From the NCBI GenBank assembly GCA_021777055.1, contig JAIQZO010000024.1, forward strand, positions 248,001 to 312,000: DNA of 64,000 bases, in the 5' to 3' direction. The translations under genes were made by a program, and so were the position numbers. Shown piece after piece: positions 35,370-46,524 of the stretch. The stretch is from Candidatus Anammoxibacter sp. (GTDB taxonomy: Bacteria; Planctomycetota; Brocadiia; Brocadiales; Anammoxibacteraceae). Under the pieces are notes generated by a model. It was given only the letters and a program-made list of their open reading frames with translations. It was not told the DNA's origin and searched no databases. How positions within the stretch are numbered: the stretch's first letter is position 1; the number at the start of each line of letters is the position of its first letter.

Positions 35370-37322
35370 ATGGATAAACAAATGGCAAAAGCTAGAATTT
35401 TGGTTGTAGAAGACGACGAAACGACAGCCAATAATATCAATAGGTGCTTAGAAGAGCTGGGATATGTTGTTTCAGATATTGTATCTACTGGGAAACTTGC
35501 TTTTCAAAAAGCAAAAGAGCAGAACCCGGATTTGATATTGATGGACATTGTCTTGAAAGAAAAGGTAGACGGAATAGAGGCCGCCGAAAAGATACGCAAT
35601 AATTTAAATATCCCTGTTATTTATCTAACTGCATATGCGGATGATATTACCCTTCAGAGAGCAAAGATAACCGAACCATTTGGTTATATTCTCAAGCCTT
35701 TTAAGAGAAGCGACCTTCGTGTCAACATAGAGCTGAGTCTTTATAAGCAAAAGAGAGATAAAGATCTTAATACTCATTTGATGCAGTTGGAAAGAGTTGC
35801 AGATCTTGGACAGCAAGCGTTATCTGGAATTGATATTTTTACACTTATGCATGAATCAATCCTTCTTGTGGCAAAAACACTTGAGGTCGAATACTGTAAA
35901 GTTTTAGAGATTCTACCAGAAGGAGAATTATTGTTACGTTCAGGTGTTGGTTGGAAGGAAGGGCTTGTGGGGCGTGCTAGAGTAGATAGTGGATTAGATT
36001 CACAGGCAGGTTACACATTGGTATCAAAAGCACCAGTAATAGTAAATAATTTAAAGACCGAAACTCGATTTTCCGGACCAAAACTCTTACATGAACATAA
36101 CGTTATAAGCGGTATAAGTGTTATCATTCAAGGACAAAAAGGTGCTTGGGGGGTGTTTGGAGTACACACAACCAAGATCAGGAAATTTACCAATAACGAT
36201 ATCAATTTTATTCTGTCTGTGGCAAACATACTATCTGCAACAATTAACCGCAAACAATCAGAGGAGAGAATAGAACATCTAGCATCATTCCCAAAAATGA
36301 ACATCATGCCGATTCTTGAGTTAGATTTCTCAGGCGCTGTTTCTTTCTATAACGACTCTACCATTAAAACACTAAAGAAGCTGAATTTAAAAGAAGACGC
36401 AACTCTATTCCTCCCGAAAGATATTGATGATATAATTAAAGCTTTAGAAAATAAAGAAAAGGTACAACTATACCGTGAACTGGAAATAAAAGATCATATA
36501 TTTGCTGAAGACATACATCTTTTACCAAAATTTAACGTGATTCGCTTATACGCACGGGATATTACAGAACAGAAAAAGAGAGAGAGAGAACGTTTAAAGG
36601 GGCAAAAGCTTGAATCATTAGGAGTCCTCGCAGGAGGTATTGCTCACGATTTCAATAATATCTTAACTGCAATAATTGGTAATATTAACCTGGCAATGAT
36701 GCAGACAAAAGAAGGTGACAAGATTAATGTAAGACTGCATAAACTGGAGAAATCATCTCTGAGAGCAAAGAATTTAACACACAAACTCCTAACATTCGCA
36801 AAAGGAGGAAAACCTGTCAAAAAAACAATTTGCATAGCTGAATTGTTAAGAGAATCTGTAGAATTTGCAATTAGAGGATCAAACATCATAACTAAGTTTT
36901 ATATAGATGATGATCTTAATCCAGTTGATGCGGATGAATGTCAAATAAATCAGGTATTAAACAATTTATTGATTAATAGCCAACAAGCTATGCCTAGCGG
37001 TGGGGTATTAGAGATCACGGCGAGAAACATTAACGATAACGAATCAAGGGAGATAAACGATCTAAAACCGTGCAAGCATGTGATGATATCTATTGCAGAT
37101 AGTGGAGTTGGAATACCGAAGAATACCCTTCTGAAGATATTTGATCCTTACTTTACAACTAAACAGAATGGTACCGGTCTTGGACTTGCGTCTTCATTTG
37201 CAATTATAAAAAATCATAATGGTTCGATCGCCGTTAAATCTGAGAATGGGGGAGGTTCCACCTTTTCCGTATATCTTCCAGCATCCAACAATATATTTTC
37301 AAAAGATAACAAGTGTGAGTGA
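35370..37322 (+). CDS. Receiver-GAF-PAS histidine kinase
   Basis: About 650 aa from ATG 35370; a TTG at 35262 would add 36 non-conserved residues. The receiver (1-125) has VVEDDE and LILMDIVL (Asp about 58). A GAF domain (about 150-300) and a PAS-like segment (about 320-400, FPKMNIMPILELDFSGAVSFYNDS) follow. The kinase core has GGIAHDFNNILTAIIGN (phospho-His about 421), characteristic of NtrB-like HisKA-FN types, and ATPase motifs DSGVGIP and GTGLGLASSFAI. It has no membrane segment, so it is cytoplasmic. A decayed receiver C-terminal half lies 17 bp after its stop, showing that the gene was once longer. It is the only plus-strand kinase in the island. Confidence 0.92.
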   Translation: MDKQMAKARILVVEDDETTANNINRCLEELGYVVSDIVSTGKLAFQKAKEQNPDLILMDIVLKEKVDGIEAAEKIRNNLNIPVIYLTAYADDITLQRAKITEPFGYILKPFKRSDLRVNIELSLYKQKRDKDLNTHLMQLERVADLGQQALSGIDIFTLMHESILLVAKTLEVEYCKVLEILPEGELLLRSGVGWKEGLVGRARVDSGLDSQAGYTLVSKAPVIVNNLKTETRFSGPKLLHEHNVISGISVIIQGQKGAWGVFGVHTTKIRKFTNNDINFILSVANILSATINRKQSEERIEHLASFPKMNIMPILELDFSGAVSFYNDSTIKTLKKLNLKEDATLFLPKDIDDIIKALENKEKVQLYRELEIKDHIFAEDIHLLPKFNVIRLYARDITEQKKRERERLKGQKLESLGVLAGGIAHDFNNILTAIIGNINLAMMQTKEGDKINVRLHKLEKSSLRAKNLTHKLLTFAKGGKPVKKTICIAELLRESVEFAIRGSNIITKFYIDDDLNPVDADECQINQVLNNLLINSQQAMPSGGVLEITARNINDNESREINDLKPCKHVMISIADSGVGIPKNTLLKIFDPYFTTKQNGTGLGLASSFAIIKNHNGSIAVKSENGGGSTFSVYLPASNNIFSKDNKCE

Positions 37323-37338
37323 AAAATCTTAAAGAGAT

Positions 37339-37523
37339 AAGGAAACTATAAAAATATTGCGTGAAATATCACAAGAAGCAAAGGTACTGTCCTTGTTAAT
37401 GGCGGTTACTCCAATGACCCAATACTGGCAAATTTTCATGAATATGGGTTTAATGGCGCTATAAAAAAGCCATTCAATCTTCATAAAACAGACTACATTT
37501 TACGTAAAATAATTGATCAGTAA
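37339..37523 (+). pseudogene. Receiver-domain remnant, once the C-terminus of the upstream kinase
   Basis: Translation of 37339-37386 gives KETIKILREISQEAKV, and a second frame from 37395 gives VNGGYSNDPILANFHEYGF, then a conserved Lys-Pro (KKPF) and a stop at 37521-37523. Together these are the C-terminal half of a receiver like those at the end of GAF/PAS kinases. A frameshift lies at about 37387-37394, and the domain's phospho-acceptor half is gone. Confidence 0.7.
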
Positions 37524-37578
37524 ACATAGCTCTCTGAAACTACAGTCAAAATACCGAATTCTAGACTTTGGTAATTTG

Positions 37579-37908
37579 TTAAATAGCATTTAATTCATTT
37601 ACCAATTGTTCCACCTCTTTTTCTAAAACACTATATACTTCCATCGCCTCATCCATATTACCCTCTTTACCAATTGTTTCCAACCTAAACGCCGTTTCAT
37701 AGACAGCATTTTTCCCAAAATTACCGGCACCACCTTTTAGTTTATGTGCAGCCTTATTTAGAAGTACATTATCATTGATGCTTATGGCTTTTTTTATATC
37801 GTCCATCTGCTCAGGAAGTCCATCAATAAATAATTCCGACAGCTCCTTCAAAAATTCCACATCATCACCTAACTCTTCAAGTACTTCGGCCTTATTAAAT
37901 ACAGCCAT
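37579..37908 (-). CDS. HPt phosphotransfer protein
   Basis: 109 aa. ATG 37908 is preceded by GGAGGTGA 5 nt upstream, so the longer reading starting at 37923 is unlikely. The whole protein is a histidine phosphotransfer domain: NKAAHKLKGGAGNFG (His about 54) in a four-helix bundle, with EVLEELGDDVEFLKELSELFID ahead of it. It carries phosphoryl groups between receiver domains. It is followed on the same strand upstream by the GGDEF response regulator (gap about 40 bp), which could be its target, and is next to hybrid kinases. Confidence 0.93.
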   Translation of the reverse strand: MAVFNKAEVLEELGDDVEFLKELSELFIDGLPEQMDDIKKAISINDNVLLNKAAHKLKGGAGNFGKNAVYETAFRLETIGKEGNMDEAMEVYSVLEKEVEQLVNELNAI

Positions 37909-37948
37909 GTCACTCACCTCCAATTTCTAAGTTATAGCCTTCGGCATC

Positions 37949-38869
37949 CTATACATCGGTTACATCCGTCATCCTAAAACAATTACGTCCATCATCCTTT
38001 GCCCTGTATAGCGCATCGTCTGCGGCTTTAATTATAGATTCAAAATTTATATTCCCTACATTTTCAGGCACACATGCACCAATACTAATGGAAACAGGTA
38101 TCATCTCTTCGTTAGTGCCTACCGGCATTTCACTAATTGCAGTTAGAAGTCTCTCTGCAATGCCTGAGACTACATGGTTATTGCACCCGGGCAAGACGAC
38201 AATAAACTCCTCTCCCCCAAATCTTCCTATACCATCATAGGGACGTATCTTTATAGTTAATCTCTTTACTATATCGCAAATCACAACATCACCCACACAA
38301 TGTCCGTAATTATCATTAATATGTTTAAAATGATCTATATCAATCATTAACACACCCAAATCACGTTTGTCACGCTTTGATCGTTCTATTTCCAGTTTCA
38401 ATATATCAAAGATTGCACCACGGTTCCATATACCAGTAAGGGCATCATGTGTTGCTTTTAATTCAAATGCGTCACGAGCCTCTATTAGTTCTGTTTGTAA
38501 ATCAATAATACGCCTTCCAGCCCTCAGCCTCACCTTGAGTTCATGTGAATAAAATGGTTTGGTAATATAATCGTCTACACCCGTATCCATCCCCTTGACA
38601 ATGTCATCCTTGTCATCTTTTGATGTAAGCATCATGATGTATATATAAGGGCCATTAGTTCTTCCCCTAATCTTGCGACATAACTCTAAACCATCCATAC
38701 CAGGCATCATCCAGTCCAAAATTGCCAGTTTAGGAGCTTTCTCTTCCTGCAATATTTCCCATGCCTGCATTCCATTTATACAGGAAACTACTTCATAACC
38801 CCATTTTTCCAGTATTGTCTCTAAACGGCGGGAAGAAACAGGGTCATCTTCTGCAATTAATATTCTCAT
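37949..38869 (-). CDS. Response regulator with GGDEF diguanylate cyclase domain
   Basis: 306 aa. The receiver (1-120) has IAEDDP, LAILDWMMPGMDG and DYITKPF. The GGDEF domain (about 140-300) has IGRFGGEEFIVVLPG, the active-site loop, near residue 215, and a RPYD I-site five residues ahead of it for product inhibition. Such proteins make c-di-GMP from two GTP when the receiver is phosphorylated. Together with the HD-GYP regulator about 9 kb away, the island encodes both synthesis and breakdown of the second messenger. It is transcribed just before the HPt gene, so the pair may share a transcript. Confidence 0.95.
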   Translation of the reverse strand: MRILIAEDDPVSSRRLETILEKWGYEVVSCINGMQAWEILQEEKAPKLAILDWMMPGMDGLELCRKIRGRTNGPYIYIMMLTSKDDKDDIVKGMDTGVDDYITKPFYSHELKVRLRAGRRIIDLQTELIEARDAFELKATHDALTGIWNRGAIFDILKLEIERSKRDKRDLGVLMIDIDHFKHINDNYGHCVGDVVICDIVKRLTIKIRPYDGIGRFGGEEFIVVLPGCNNHVVSGIAERLLTAISEMPVGTNEEMIPVSISIGACVPENVGNINFESIIKAADDALYRAKDDGRNCFRMTDVTDV

Positions 38870-38938
38870 TTAGGTGATCAGTTAAATTGTAGTATTACCA
38901 TGTAAAACTTCTCTTACCGTTCTCTGCAAACGTAACCT

Positions 38939-39107
38939 CTCATGGACATACTGGTAATAAATAATACTTGTAACACTAAACGCCACATCATCTTTATCCA
39001 AATCTCAATCACCAAATACTCAATGCGGCAAAGGCCATGCTTTGGATTTGGTTCAATCAATTTAAACAAATCTAACATAAATTGTCGTATTTCATGCACG
39101 TTCCTAA
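38939..39107 (-). repeat. Family 1 element copy, with an internal open frame
   Basis: The right end CATGCACGTTCC (39093-39104) is an exact match to the 63025-63208 copy; the left end (about 38939-38965) is decayed. The core on the minus strand stays open and reads LDLFKLIEPNPKHGLCR and IEYLVIEIWIKM, close to the 63 kb copy. It lies between the GGDEF gene and the hybrid kinase, with no other feature. Confidence 0.65.
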
Positions 39108-39282
39108 GTTGTTGTAAACTTAGCCGCAGGTAATCATACATGGTTAAATGAATAAATCTGCAAGTTTATTATATGATCTATCAGGAAGATTTTTTGGTCC
39201 ACTGAATTCTGATCAAAGTTTAGTAAAATTGCCCATTTGCACTTGCCTGATTACCCATTCAGCTTTTAAACTATCAGATTGT

Positions 39283-41364
39283 TTACGATTTACAAAGATT
39301 CCGTTCAATAGCATCTGCAAGTTCCTGTATCTTTATCGGTTTGGAAACATAATCGTTCATTCCACTCTCAAGACATTTCTCACGGTCACCTTTCATTGCG
39401 TTAGCAGTCATAGCAATAATCGGAATGTTATGATTCCTAACAGATGATTTAACATTACGTATTGCTCTTGTCGCATCATAACCATCCATCTCTGGCATCT
39501 GGCAATCCATCAAAACAAGATCATAGTCAAGGTCTTTTAACAATTCGATGGCCTCTTTTCCATTAGAAACTAGGTCTGATTGATGTCCAAGTTTCTCATC
39601 AAGTAAGCGAATGGCAACCTTCTGATTAACCACATTATCCTCTACCAGAAGTATTCGAGCTTTTCTACTATGATCTTCAGAAATAGAATATCTGGGAATA
39701 ACCTTACCATATGTATCTTTCTCAACGCTTGCAATCTTCCCAGGACCGATCTTGTCACAATCCACCCGTTGTTTTCCCAATGTAATCTTAAACCAAAAGT
39801 TAGAGCCCTTACCCAGGGTGCTTACTACACCGATTTCACCACCTATTAATTCAATAATTTTTTTTGAAATAGCCAACCCAAGACCAGTACCTCCGTATTC
39901 CCTTGTGGTCGATGAATCCGCCTGTGAAAATGATTTGAATAAACAATCTATCTGATCATCAGAAATACCAATACCAGTATCTCGGACATTAAAATAGAGG
40001 GAAACATGAGATTCGGCCTCTTTATACAACTCCACACTAATAGAAACCTCACCCTCCTTTGTGAACTTGATTGCGTTTCCTACCAAATTAATCAAAACCT
40101 GCCTTAACCTGTTTGAATCACCTAGTAACTCAGATGGAACTCCAGGATCTACAATGCAAGAAAAATTAATCATCTTTTCTTCAGCTTTGGCAACAAACAT
40201 CTTGGCAACAGTATCCATCGTAGTACGTAAATCAAAAGCATGGACGTCTATTTTCAGTTTCCCTGCTTCGATTTTAGAAAAGTCAAGTATATCATTGAGG
40301 ATAACTAACAAAGATTCAGCACTAATACTAACCGTATTTGCATATTCACTCTGTTCAGGGGTTAATTCCTCATCCAGTAGCAGTTCTGTCATACCTATAA
40401 TACCATTCATTGGCGTACGTAACTCATGGCTCATATTGGCAAGAAAGAGAGATTTTGCCTCATTCGCTTTTTCTGCCTCTTCTTTTGCCCTGTTTCTTTC
40501 TTCAAACGCTTCCTTTACTTTATATATAGAATCATTAATGTTATGTTGAAGAGTACGTAAGTCGCCTTTAAGATCACCTGTTACTTGTCTTGTAAAGTCT
40601 CCGTTTGCAGCCGACATCATTACCTGGTTTATCTCATTAAATGAAGATTGGAATGAATGCATTAGCTTATTAAATGATTCAAGCACCTCCCCTACCTCGT
40701 CTTTTGAATTACTCTTTACACGGTTAGAGAAATCAGACCTTTGCTCAACATCAATAACGGTATCTGTTAATAACGCAAGCGGTCGAGTTACAGATAAATA
40801 AAGATTAATGATAAGAATAGTTATAAATAATAGGGTTATAGTTATAGTAATTAAGATTATTATTTTTGAATTATTTGAGGTCTTACTAGCTATGGTCTGT
40901 GCGTCTTCGGCAAGAATATTTATATCATTGATAAGCTTGTCAGCAACGTCTTTCATTTCAATGTATTCTACCAGCGCTTCATAATTATCTGTCGCTATAT
41001 CATCAATATTTAGAAACGAATCTATATTAGTCTTAAAAACCTGCCAGTCTGAAGAGATTTCATTCATGACAGTTTCTTCTAATTTGTGGTTTTTAAGCAA
41101 CAACTTTAGTAATGTCAATCTATTCTCAAAGTCATCAAGACCTTTTCTTATAGATTCTAGAGCTTCACCTTCACCTTGCATAACAAGTGCCTCATTCACT
41201 CCCCAAGCAACTATCTGTAGATTTAACGCCTCCTTGCGAAAGGATAATGCGATATTTGACTCTTTTATAGTTAACTTAAACCCTATCCATGTAATGACTA
41301 GCATTACAATAAGCAGGACAAAGAGAAAAGAGGAGAAAAATATTAATTTCCCCTTAATAGTCAT
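39283..41364 (-). CDS. Membrane-bound hybrid histidine kinase with C-terminal receiver
   Basis: 693 aa. Two membrane helices (about 7-29 and 172-193) flank a helical periplasmic domain of about 140 residues. HAMP (about 195-245) follows, with a coiled coil to the kinase core: [18 protein letters not shown] (His about 312), RDTGIGI and [13 protein letters not shown]. The C-terminal receiver has [13 protein letters not shown] (Asp about 622) and is close in sequence to the receivers of the genes at 42314 and 46525, including the linker with SISED. Compared with those it lacks the first receiver. It follows the PstS-like gene by 50 bp and could be transcribed with it. The sensed signal is unknown. 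Confidence 0.94.
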   Translation of the reverse strand: MTIKGKLIFFSSFLFVLLIVMLVITWIGFKLTIKESNIALSFRKEALNLQIVAWGVNEALVMQGEGEALESIRKGLDDFENRLTLLKLLLKNHKLEETVMNEISSDWQVFKTNIDSFLNIDDIATDNYEALVEYIEMKDVADKLINDINILAEDAQTIASKTSNNSKIIILITITITLLFITILIINLYLSVTRPLALLTDTVIDVEQRSDFSNRVKSNSKDEVGEVLESFNKLMHSFQSSFNEINQVMMSAANGDFTRQVTGDLKGDLRTLQHNINDSIYKVKEAFEERNRAKEEAEKANEAKSLFLANMSHELRTPMNGIIGMTELLLDEELTPEQSEYANTVSISAESLLVILNDILDFSKIEAGKLKIDVHAFDLRTTMDTVAKMFVAKAEEKMINFSCIVDPGVPSELLGDSNRLRQVLINLVGNAIKFTKEGEVSISVELYKEAESHVSLYFNVRDTGIGISDDQIDCLFKSFSQADSSTTREYGGTGLGLAISKKIIELIGGEIGVVSTLGKGSNFWFKITLGKQRVDCDKIGPGKIASVEKDTYGKVIPRYSISEDHSRKARILLVEDNVVNQKVAIRLLDEKLGHQSDLVSNGKEAIELLKDLDYDLVLMDCQMPEMDGYDATRAIRNVKSSVRNHNIPIIAMTANAMKGDREKCLESGMNDYVSKPIKIQELADAIERNLCKS

Positions 41365-41414
41365 TGGTTATCATAGGCGTTATTTTCTAGCAACAATCTG
41401 CGCTAGATAATCGC

Positions 41415-42317
41415 TCAATCCTCCAGTTCAATGTATTTTCCTTTATATTTATTGTTGAACATTTTCAACAAATTTTTTCCTTCCTCAAGGCATACAGTTC
41501 CCTGGGACGAAATAATTGCCTGGCCTTCAGCACTTTTAGCAAAGTCTATAAACGCCTTAGTTTCACCCTTTGACACGCCTTTTGTTACAAGATATAGAGG
41601 TCTATAAAGAGGATATTTACCAGATATTATATTCTTTTTTGTCGGCTCAACTCCATCGACTTTAAGTATTTTTAATCCCTCACGCCTTTTTGCACTTGAA
41701 ATCCCGGAGACCGCAATAGTAAGAGGACTTTTAGAAACAATAACTTCTATTACCTCTGAGTCTCTAGGTAGTGCCCTGGCAGTGGGATAATCCTGATTAA
41801 TATTATTGAAAAGCAACTCTCTTAACATTATTCCAACACCGCTAACCTTACCACTTCGGGCTACTAGTTTTATTTCGTTATCTTCCCCTCCAAGCGACTT
41901 CCAATTAGTTAGCTTTCCGGCATACAATTCTCTTAACTGGCTTAATGAAATATCGTTAATTAGATTATCTTTACTTACAATCACAACCAGTGCATCCCAG
42001 GCAACATGGTGTAGCTTTGCATCTTCCTCTTTAGGATTATCAATTCTATGTCTACAAGTGCCACCCAAATCAGCAACGCCTATTGCAGTATCACATATCC
42101 CTCTTTTAGCACCACCACCTCTTATCTCTATCTTTGTTCCCGTCTTTCCTTCATACGCTTCCGCAAGTTCTTTCATGAAAGCCTTTTTCGTTACTCCGCA
42201 ACCTACCCATCTAAGCTCTGTTGCTTGTACATAAGAAACAAATAACAAAAACAACATAAATGTAAATATAAAAATTATATTATTTATTAAATTTTGATGA
42301 GAAATATATCTAATCAT
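41415..42317 (-). CDS. PstS-like periplasmic solute-binding protein
   Basis: 300 aa. ATG 42317 overlaps the stop of the upstream kinase as ATGA and has AGGAG about 10 nt ahead, so I prefer it to the in-frame codon at 42347. A signal peptide is followed by a type II binding fold: [23 protein letters not shown], the ligand loop [21 protein letters not shown], and [10 protein letters not shown], all in the pattern of phosphate-binding PstS-family proteins. It has no associated permease or ATPase genes, and sits between two hybrid kinases, which points to ligand sensing rather than import. Phosphate as the ligand is inferred from family resemblance. Confidence 0.85.
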   Translation of the reverse strand: MIRYISHQNLINNIIFIFTFMLFLLFVSYVQATELRWVGCGVTKKAFMKELAEAYEGKTGTKIEIRGGGAKRGICDTAIGVADLGGTCRHRIDNPKEEDAKLHHVAWDALVVIVSKDNLINDISLSQLRELYAGKLTNWKSLGGEDNEIKLVARSGKVSGVGIMLRELLFNNINQDYPTARALPRDSEVIEVIVSKSPLTIAVSGISSAKRREGLKILKVDGVEPTKKNIISGKYPLYRPLYLVTKGVSKGETKAFIDFAKSAEGQAIISSQGTVCLEEGKNLLKMFNNKYKGKYIELED

Positions 42318-45300
42318 AATTCTGTCGCTCCTAGTTCCAGTTTGCAAAGATTTCGTTCAATAACGGCAGCAAGTTCCTGTAATTTTATCGGTTTGGAAAC
42401 ATAATCGTCCATTCCAGTATCAAGACATTTCTCACGGTCACCTATCATTGCATTCGCAGTCATGGCAATGATAAGGATGTTATGATTCCTGACAGTGGAG
42501 TTAACCTCCCGTATATTTTTTGTCATCTCATAACCATCCATCTCTGGCATCTGACAGTCCGTCAAGACAAGATCATAGTCCTGTCTTGTCAGTGATTCGA
42601 TTGCCTCCAGCCCGTCATTAGCTATATCAGCAGAATATCCGAGTTTTTTCTCCAGGAAACGTAAGGCTAACTTCTGATTTACTATATTATCCTCCACAAG
42701 TAGGATCCGAATTCTTTTGTTGTTATCTTCAGAGATAGAATATTTTGTGATAATAGTCATTGGAACATCTTTTTTATTACTTGTAACTTTTCCTGTAACC
42801 ATTCTAAGACAATTGAACAATTGTAATTGTTTTACAGGCTTGAGCAAATATGCAGAAAACCCAAGCTCCTGAAGACGCGTAGCATCTCCTCGATTACCAA
42901 TTGAAGTAAGCATCACGAGGATTGTATCTTTAAGCTGTGAGTTTGCCTTTATCTCCTGCCCCAGCGATCTACCGTCTCTATCAGGCATACAATAGTCCAA
43001 CAATGCAATATTGAAAGGATCTCCCTCTTTAGCTGCGTTATGAAGCTTTTTCATTGCATCCTCCGCAGAATTCACCACTTCAGAACGACAATGCCAGGAT
43101 TCCAAATAGGCCTCAAAAATCTGCCTATTTATACTGTTATCGTCAACAACAAGCACACGCATATTTTTTATGTCTCCAAGTTCCCGCACTGCATGTTGTT
43201 GGGCTAAAGGCAGCTTTTCCATTGTTATCGTAAACCAGAACATTGATCCTTTACCTTTCTCACTTTTAACACCAATCTCACCGCCCATTAGCTCTATAAT
43301 CTGTTTAGAAATTGTCAATCCCAATCCGGTACCGCCAAATTTTCTAGTTGTTGAAGAATCTGCCTGTGAAAATGAATTGAATAGACGTTTCATCTGATCA
43401 GAATCGATACCAATACCAGAGTCACAAATGTCAAAACGTACAGTAGCATGAGATTCAGTTTCATTTTCAAGTTTCACATTAACAGATACTTCACCTTTGT
43501 TTGTAAACTTGATGGCATTACCAATGAGGTTAATTAAAACTTGCCGCAACCTGCCAGGATCACCACGCAGCATAAATGGAATTCTTGGCTCGGTAAAACA
43601 AAAGAACTCAAACCCTTCCTTTCTTTCAGTTTTAACAGCAAAGATGTCGATTATATCATCCATTGTGGTACGTAAATTGAAGTCAATGTTTTCAATCTCC
43701 AACTTCCTTGCCTCTATTTTAGAGAAATCTAAAATATCATTAATAACTGTCAACAACGAACTTGCGCTGCTGGCGACGGTATTGGCAAACTCCTTTTGTT
43801 CGGGGGATAATTCTGTTTCTAGTAATAATTCTGTCATACCAATAACGCCATTCATTGGTGTACGTATCTCGTGGCTCATATTGGCGAGGAACTCACTTTT
43901 TGCCTGAGCTGCCATTTCTGCAGACTTCTTCGCTTCATGTAAAGATTCTATCAATTTTAAACGCTCCAATTCCATTCCGGCACGGTTTGCAAACACCTTA
44001 AAAATAGTTAAAAAATTAGAATCTATTTTCATCGGCTTTTCATCCATGACAGCAATCAAACCTAATACATTATTACCTGGCCCATAAAGTGAAATGCCAA
44101 TATAGCTTTCAATTGACATATCAACAAGCATTGTATCTTTTGGAAATTTGGATCTAACATCACTAGTATAAATACAAAATTCATCCTCAAAAACGTTTGA
44201 GCAAGGAGTTCCATCCAAACTATACTCAATGTTATCAAGCAATCTATCCTTTCCCCAAAACGCAATCGTTCTTACTATTGCCGGAGTACTATTAATCTTT
44301 AGCCCGACAATTACAAAACTAGCGTTAGAAATTTTCGCAAGTTGCTCAACTAATGTATGAAAAAAAACTTCTCCAGACACGGCAGACGTAGCATTAACTA
44401 TCGTGCTTAAGCACTTTTTTTCTTCAATCAACAAGTTTTCTAATCTTTTCAACTCAGAAATATCAACCGCGACACACACGATGCCTTGTATATCACCTCT
44501 AATACCAAGCATAACTGATCCTGAAAAAAGGACCGGTACCTCTTTACCATCTTTTGCAATATAACACTTCTCTACATTATGGATAAAACCATCTTTGATA
44601 AGATTGGCAATACCATTATCACCAACCAACACATCTCCTTCTAGGAATATCAGCTTAATATGTCTTTCTATCAACTCTTCTTCTTTGTATCCTAATAGAT
44701 CACAGGTTGCCTGATTAGCAATCTTAATCGTAGCATCTTGGTCAATAACAATTAATGGATCAGTCATGCTTTTCATAATATTGTCAACATAATCTTTAGA
44801 AACGGTAATAGTCTGTAAATTATCTACCATCTTGTTGATAGACATTGTTAAAGTGCCTAATTCATCATTTCTATTGACACTCAAGTTGCTAAATAAATTT
44901 CCTTTACCTATCTCAGTTGTGGCTCGCACCATGGATAAGATAGGGGAGCTAAAATGCCTTGACATAATAAACGCCATGGCACCTGCTAATAAGAAACCAA
45001 GACCGCTAATAAATAAAATGGATTTGCTTGTATGTTGTACTTGCTGTCGAGGTCTAACTATTGAAAAACCAACTGTAATATATCCGGTAAGGTTATCGTC
45101 TGCCATAAAGACCGGCCCACCAATCTTAAGGATCTCGGATTCCAGTCTGTATGTCCAATCATCGGATAATATCATCTTTTTGCTAAATGCATCCGTTAAT
45201 CTTTTGTTGCTCACGACATAACTTTCTATCCCGTCCGTAATTAATAAACCATTAGAATCAAAGACGTTAATATATTTGATGTCGGGATTTACCATGAAGT

Positions 45301-45517
45301 GCTCTAATTGAATGATAAGAGAACTCACATCAAGAAAATAGATTTTATCTGCAACTATTCCCGATATTACGTTAGTTACCTCCAGACAATCCCTCACAAA
45401 AGTTTTACGGATTTCTTTCTGCCCACTATAAATAGAATAAAAAGTAAGCATTCCGCCTACCATAAGTACAATAGATAGGGCAGATACAATTAATTTTATT
45501 CGAATGCTAATCTTCAT
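42314..45517 (-). CDS. Hybrid histidine kinase: sensor, HAMP, PAS, GAF, two receivers
   Basis: 1067 aa. Two membrane helices (about 8-30 and 172-192) flank a periplasmic sensor (about 35-170); HAMP, PAS (about 250-365) and GAF (about 375-525) domains follow. The core has [18 protein letters not shown] (His about 550), CDSGIGI and [11 protein letters not shown]. Receiver 1 contains [11 protein letters not shown] (about 841) and receiver 2 [11 protein letters not shown] (about 986). Both ends overlap other genes by ATGA: the PhnD-like gene upstream and the PstS-like gene downstream, so three proteins are translationally coupled. The sensor domain probably reads the two binding proteins or their ligand. 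Signal and output are unproven. Confidence 0.95.
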   Translation of the reverse strand: MKISIRIKLIVSALSIVLMVGGMLTFYSIYSGQKEIRKTFVRDCLEVTNVISGIVADKIYFLDVSSLIIQLEHFMVNPDIKYINVFDSNGLLITDGIESYVVSNKRLTDAFSKKMILSDDWTYRLESEILKIGGPVFMADDNLTGYITVGFSIVRPRQQVQHTSKSILFISGLGFLLAGAMAFIMSRHFSSPILSMVRATTEIGKGNLFSNLSVNRNDELGTLTMSINKMVDNLQTITVSKDYVDNIMKSMTDPLIVIDQDATIKIANQATCDLLGYKEEELIERHIKLIFLEGDVLVGDNGIANLIKDGFIHNVEKCYIAKDGKEVPVLFSGSVMLGIRGDIQGIVCVAVDISELKRLENLLIEEKKCLSTIVNATSAVSGEVFFHTLVEQLAKISNASFVIVGLKINSTPAIVRTIAFWGKDRLLDNIEYSLDGTPCSNVFEDEFCIYTSDVRSKFPKDTMLVDMSIESYIGISLYGPGNNVLGLIAVMDEKPMKIDSNFLTIFKVFANRAGMELERLKLIESLHEAKKSAEMAAQAKSEFLANMSHEIRTPMNGVIGMTELLLETELSPEQKEFANTVASSASSLLTVINDILDFSKIEARKLEIENIDFNLRTTMDDIIDIFAVKTERKEGFEFFCFTEPRIPFMLRGDPGRLRQVLINLIGNAIKFTNKGEVSVNVKLENETESHATVRFDICDSGIGIDSDQMKRLFNSFSQADSSTTRKFGGTGLGLTISKQIIELMGGEIGVKSEKGKGSMFWFTITMEKLPLAQQHAVRELGDIKNMRVLVVDDNSINRQIFEAYLESWHCRSEVVNSAEDAMKKLHNAAKEGDPFNIALLDYCMPDRDGRSLGQEIKANSQLKDTILVMLTSIGNRGDATRLQELGFSAYLLKPVKQLQLFNCLRMVTGKVTSNKKDVPMTIITKYSISEDNNKRIRILLVEDNIVNQKLALRFLEKKLGYSADIANDGLEAIESLTRQDYDLVLTDCQMPEMDGYEMTKNIREVNSTVRNHNILIIAMTANAMIGDREKCLDTGMDDYVSKPIKLQELAAVIERNLCKLELGATEL

Positions 45518-46413
45518 TGAAGTTCAAACTCGTTATCTATAAATTGTTGTGATTTTGATAATAGGATCTTTGACTCATGTGGAATTTCATCAAACTTTGT
45601 TGTCTTCTCAAACTCTTTAAGTACCTCCATGCCATCGTTAGATTTATCCATATTAACCAATATCTCTCTTAATCTATCTACAATTTTCTTATCCATGTCT
45701 CCCCTATAACTGACTATGTGACGTGGAACATCGGCTGTTTTAAAAATAACTTTGAAGTTTTCAGAACTCGCCTCCGCATATTTCAGAAAAGTATAATTAT
45801 CAATCGCCCCTGCTATAACTTTTTCCTTGAATACCCATGGGGCAGTATTCCCTTCACCACAAAAGACATAGCCAACTTTATTTGAATTTACAGGAGAAAG
45901 AGTATTTCTTCTTGATACAAGCTCTAATCCTTCCCGTTCCATGAACATTTTGGGCAAGAAATAACCAGAAGAAGAAAAAGGCTCTTCAAATGCAATTATT
46001 TTCCCTTTAAGTTTCTCAATGCAATCAATGCCGCTATCCTTCCTAACGAAGACCACACTATGATATTCATCTATTCCTTTTTTCCACCGTCGTAGCAAGA
46101 ATTTACTACCTGAAATACGGCTAACGACTGTTACAGGAAAAGGGCTGTCAATATAGAGATCTACCTTTCCCTCCTTTATCTTCGCGGCCATCATGTAAAT
46201 GTCTTTCACCACAACAACCTTTACATGTTCAACCCCATCAGGCTGCAATTGTTTTTCAAGGTAACCAGCCAAAGGCAAAAACTTTTTAATCTCTTTATTC
46301 GGTTTCTCACTTATGGAACCAATACTGATCGATTCGGCCCTGGCTAAATGAAATAGAGGAGAACCAACTAAAAAAAGAGATAGAACACTAAATACTAATA
46401 TTCGACCCGCCAT
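45514..46413 (-). CDS. PhnD-like periplasmic binding protein (phosphate/phosphonate type)
   Basis: 299 aa. A signal peptide ends near ARA (residues 24-26). The mature part is a PhnD/SsuA/transferrin-like binding fold: [52 protein letters not shown]-type ligand helix near [27 protein letters not shown], and a DxYTFLKY stretch. Such domains bind phosphonates, phosphite or similar oxyanions. Its stop codon overlaps the start of the 1067-aa kinase as ATGA, and no phosphonate permease or C-P lyase gene is present. That context fits a sensory binding protein working with the kinase rather than a transporter component. The ligand is not readable from the sequence. Confidence 0.88.
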   Translation of the reverse strand: MAGRILVFSVLSLFLVGSPLFHLARAESISIGSISEKPNKEIKKFLPLAGYLEKQLQPDGVEHVKVVVVKDIYMMAAKIKEGKVDLYIDSPFPVTVVSRISGSKFLLRRWKKGIDEYHSVVFVRKDSGIDCIEKLKGKIIAFEEPFSSSGYFLPKMFMEREGLELVSRRNTLSPVNSNKVGYVFCGEGNTAPWVFKEKVIAGAIDNYTFLKYAEASSENFKVIFKTADVPRHIVSYRGDMDKKIVDRLREILVNMDKSNDGMEVLKEFEKTTKFDEIPHESKILLSKSQQFIDNEFELQ

Positions 46414-46524
46414 AACACTTCTCCATCTTTAAAACGTATTAAATATATGATACTCTGAAATCTGCAACACAAGGTTCATCACATTTCGCATGCGTACAAT
46501 CTTGCAGATCTAACCAAAATGTTC

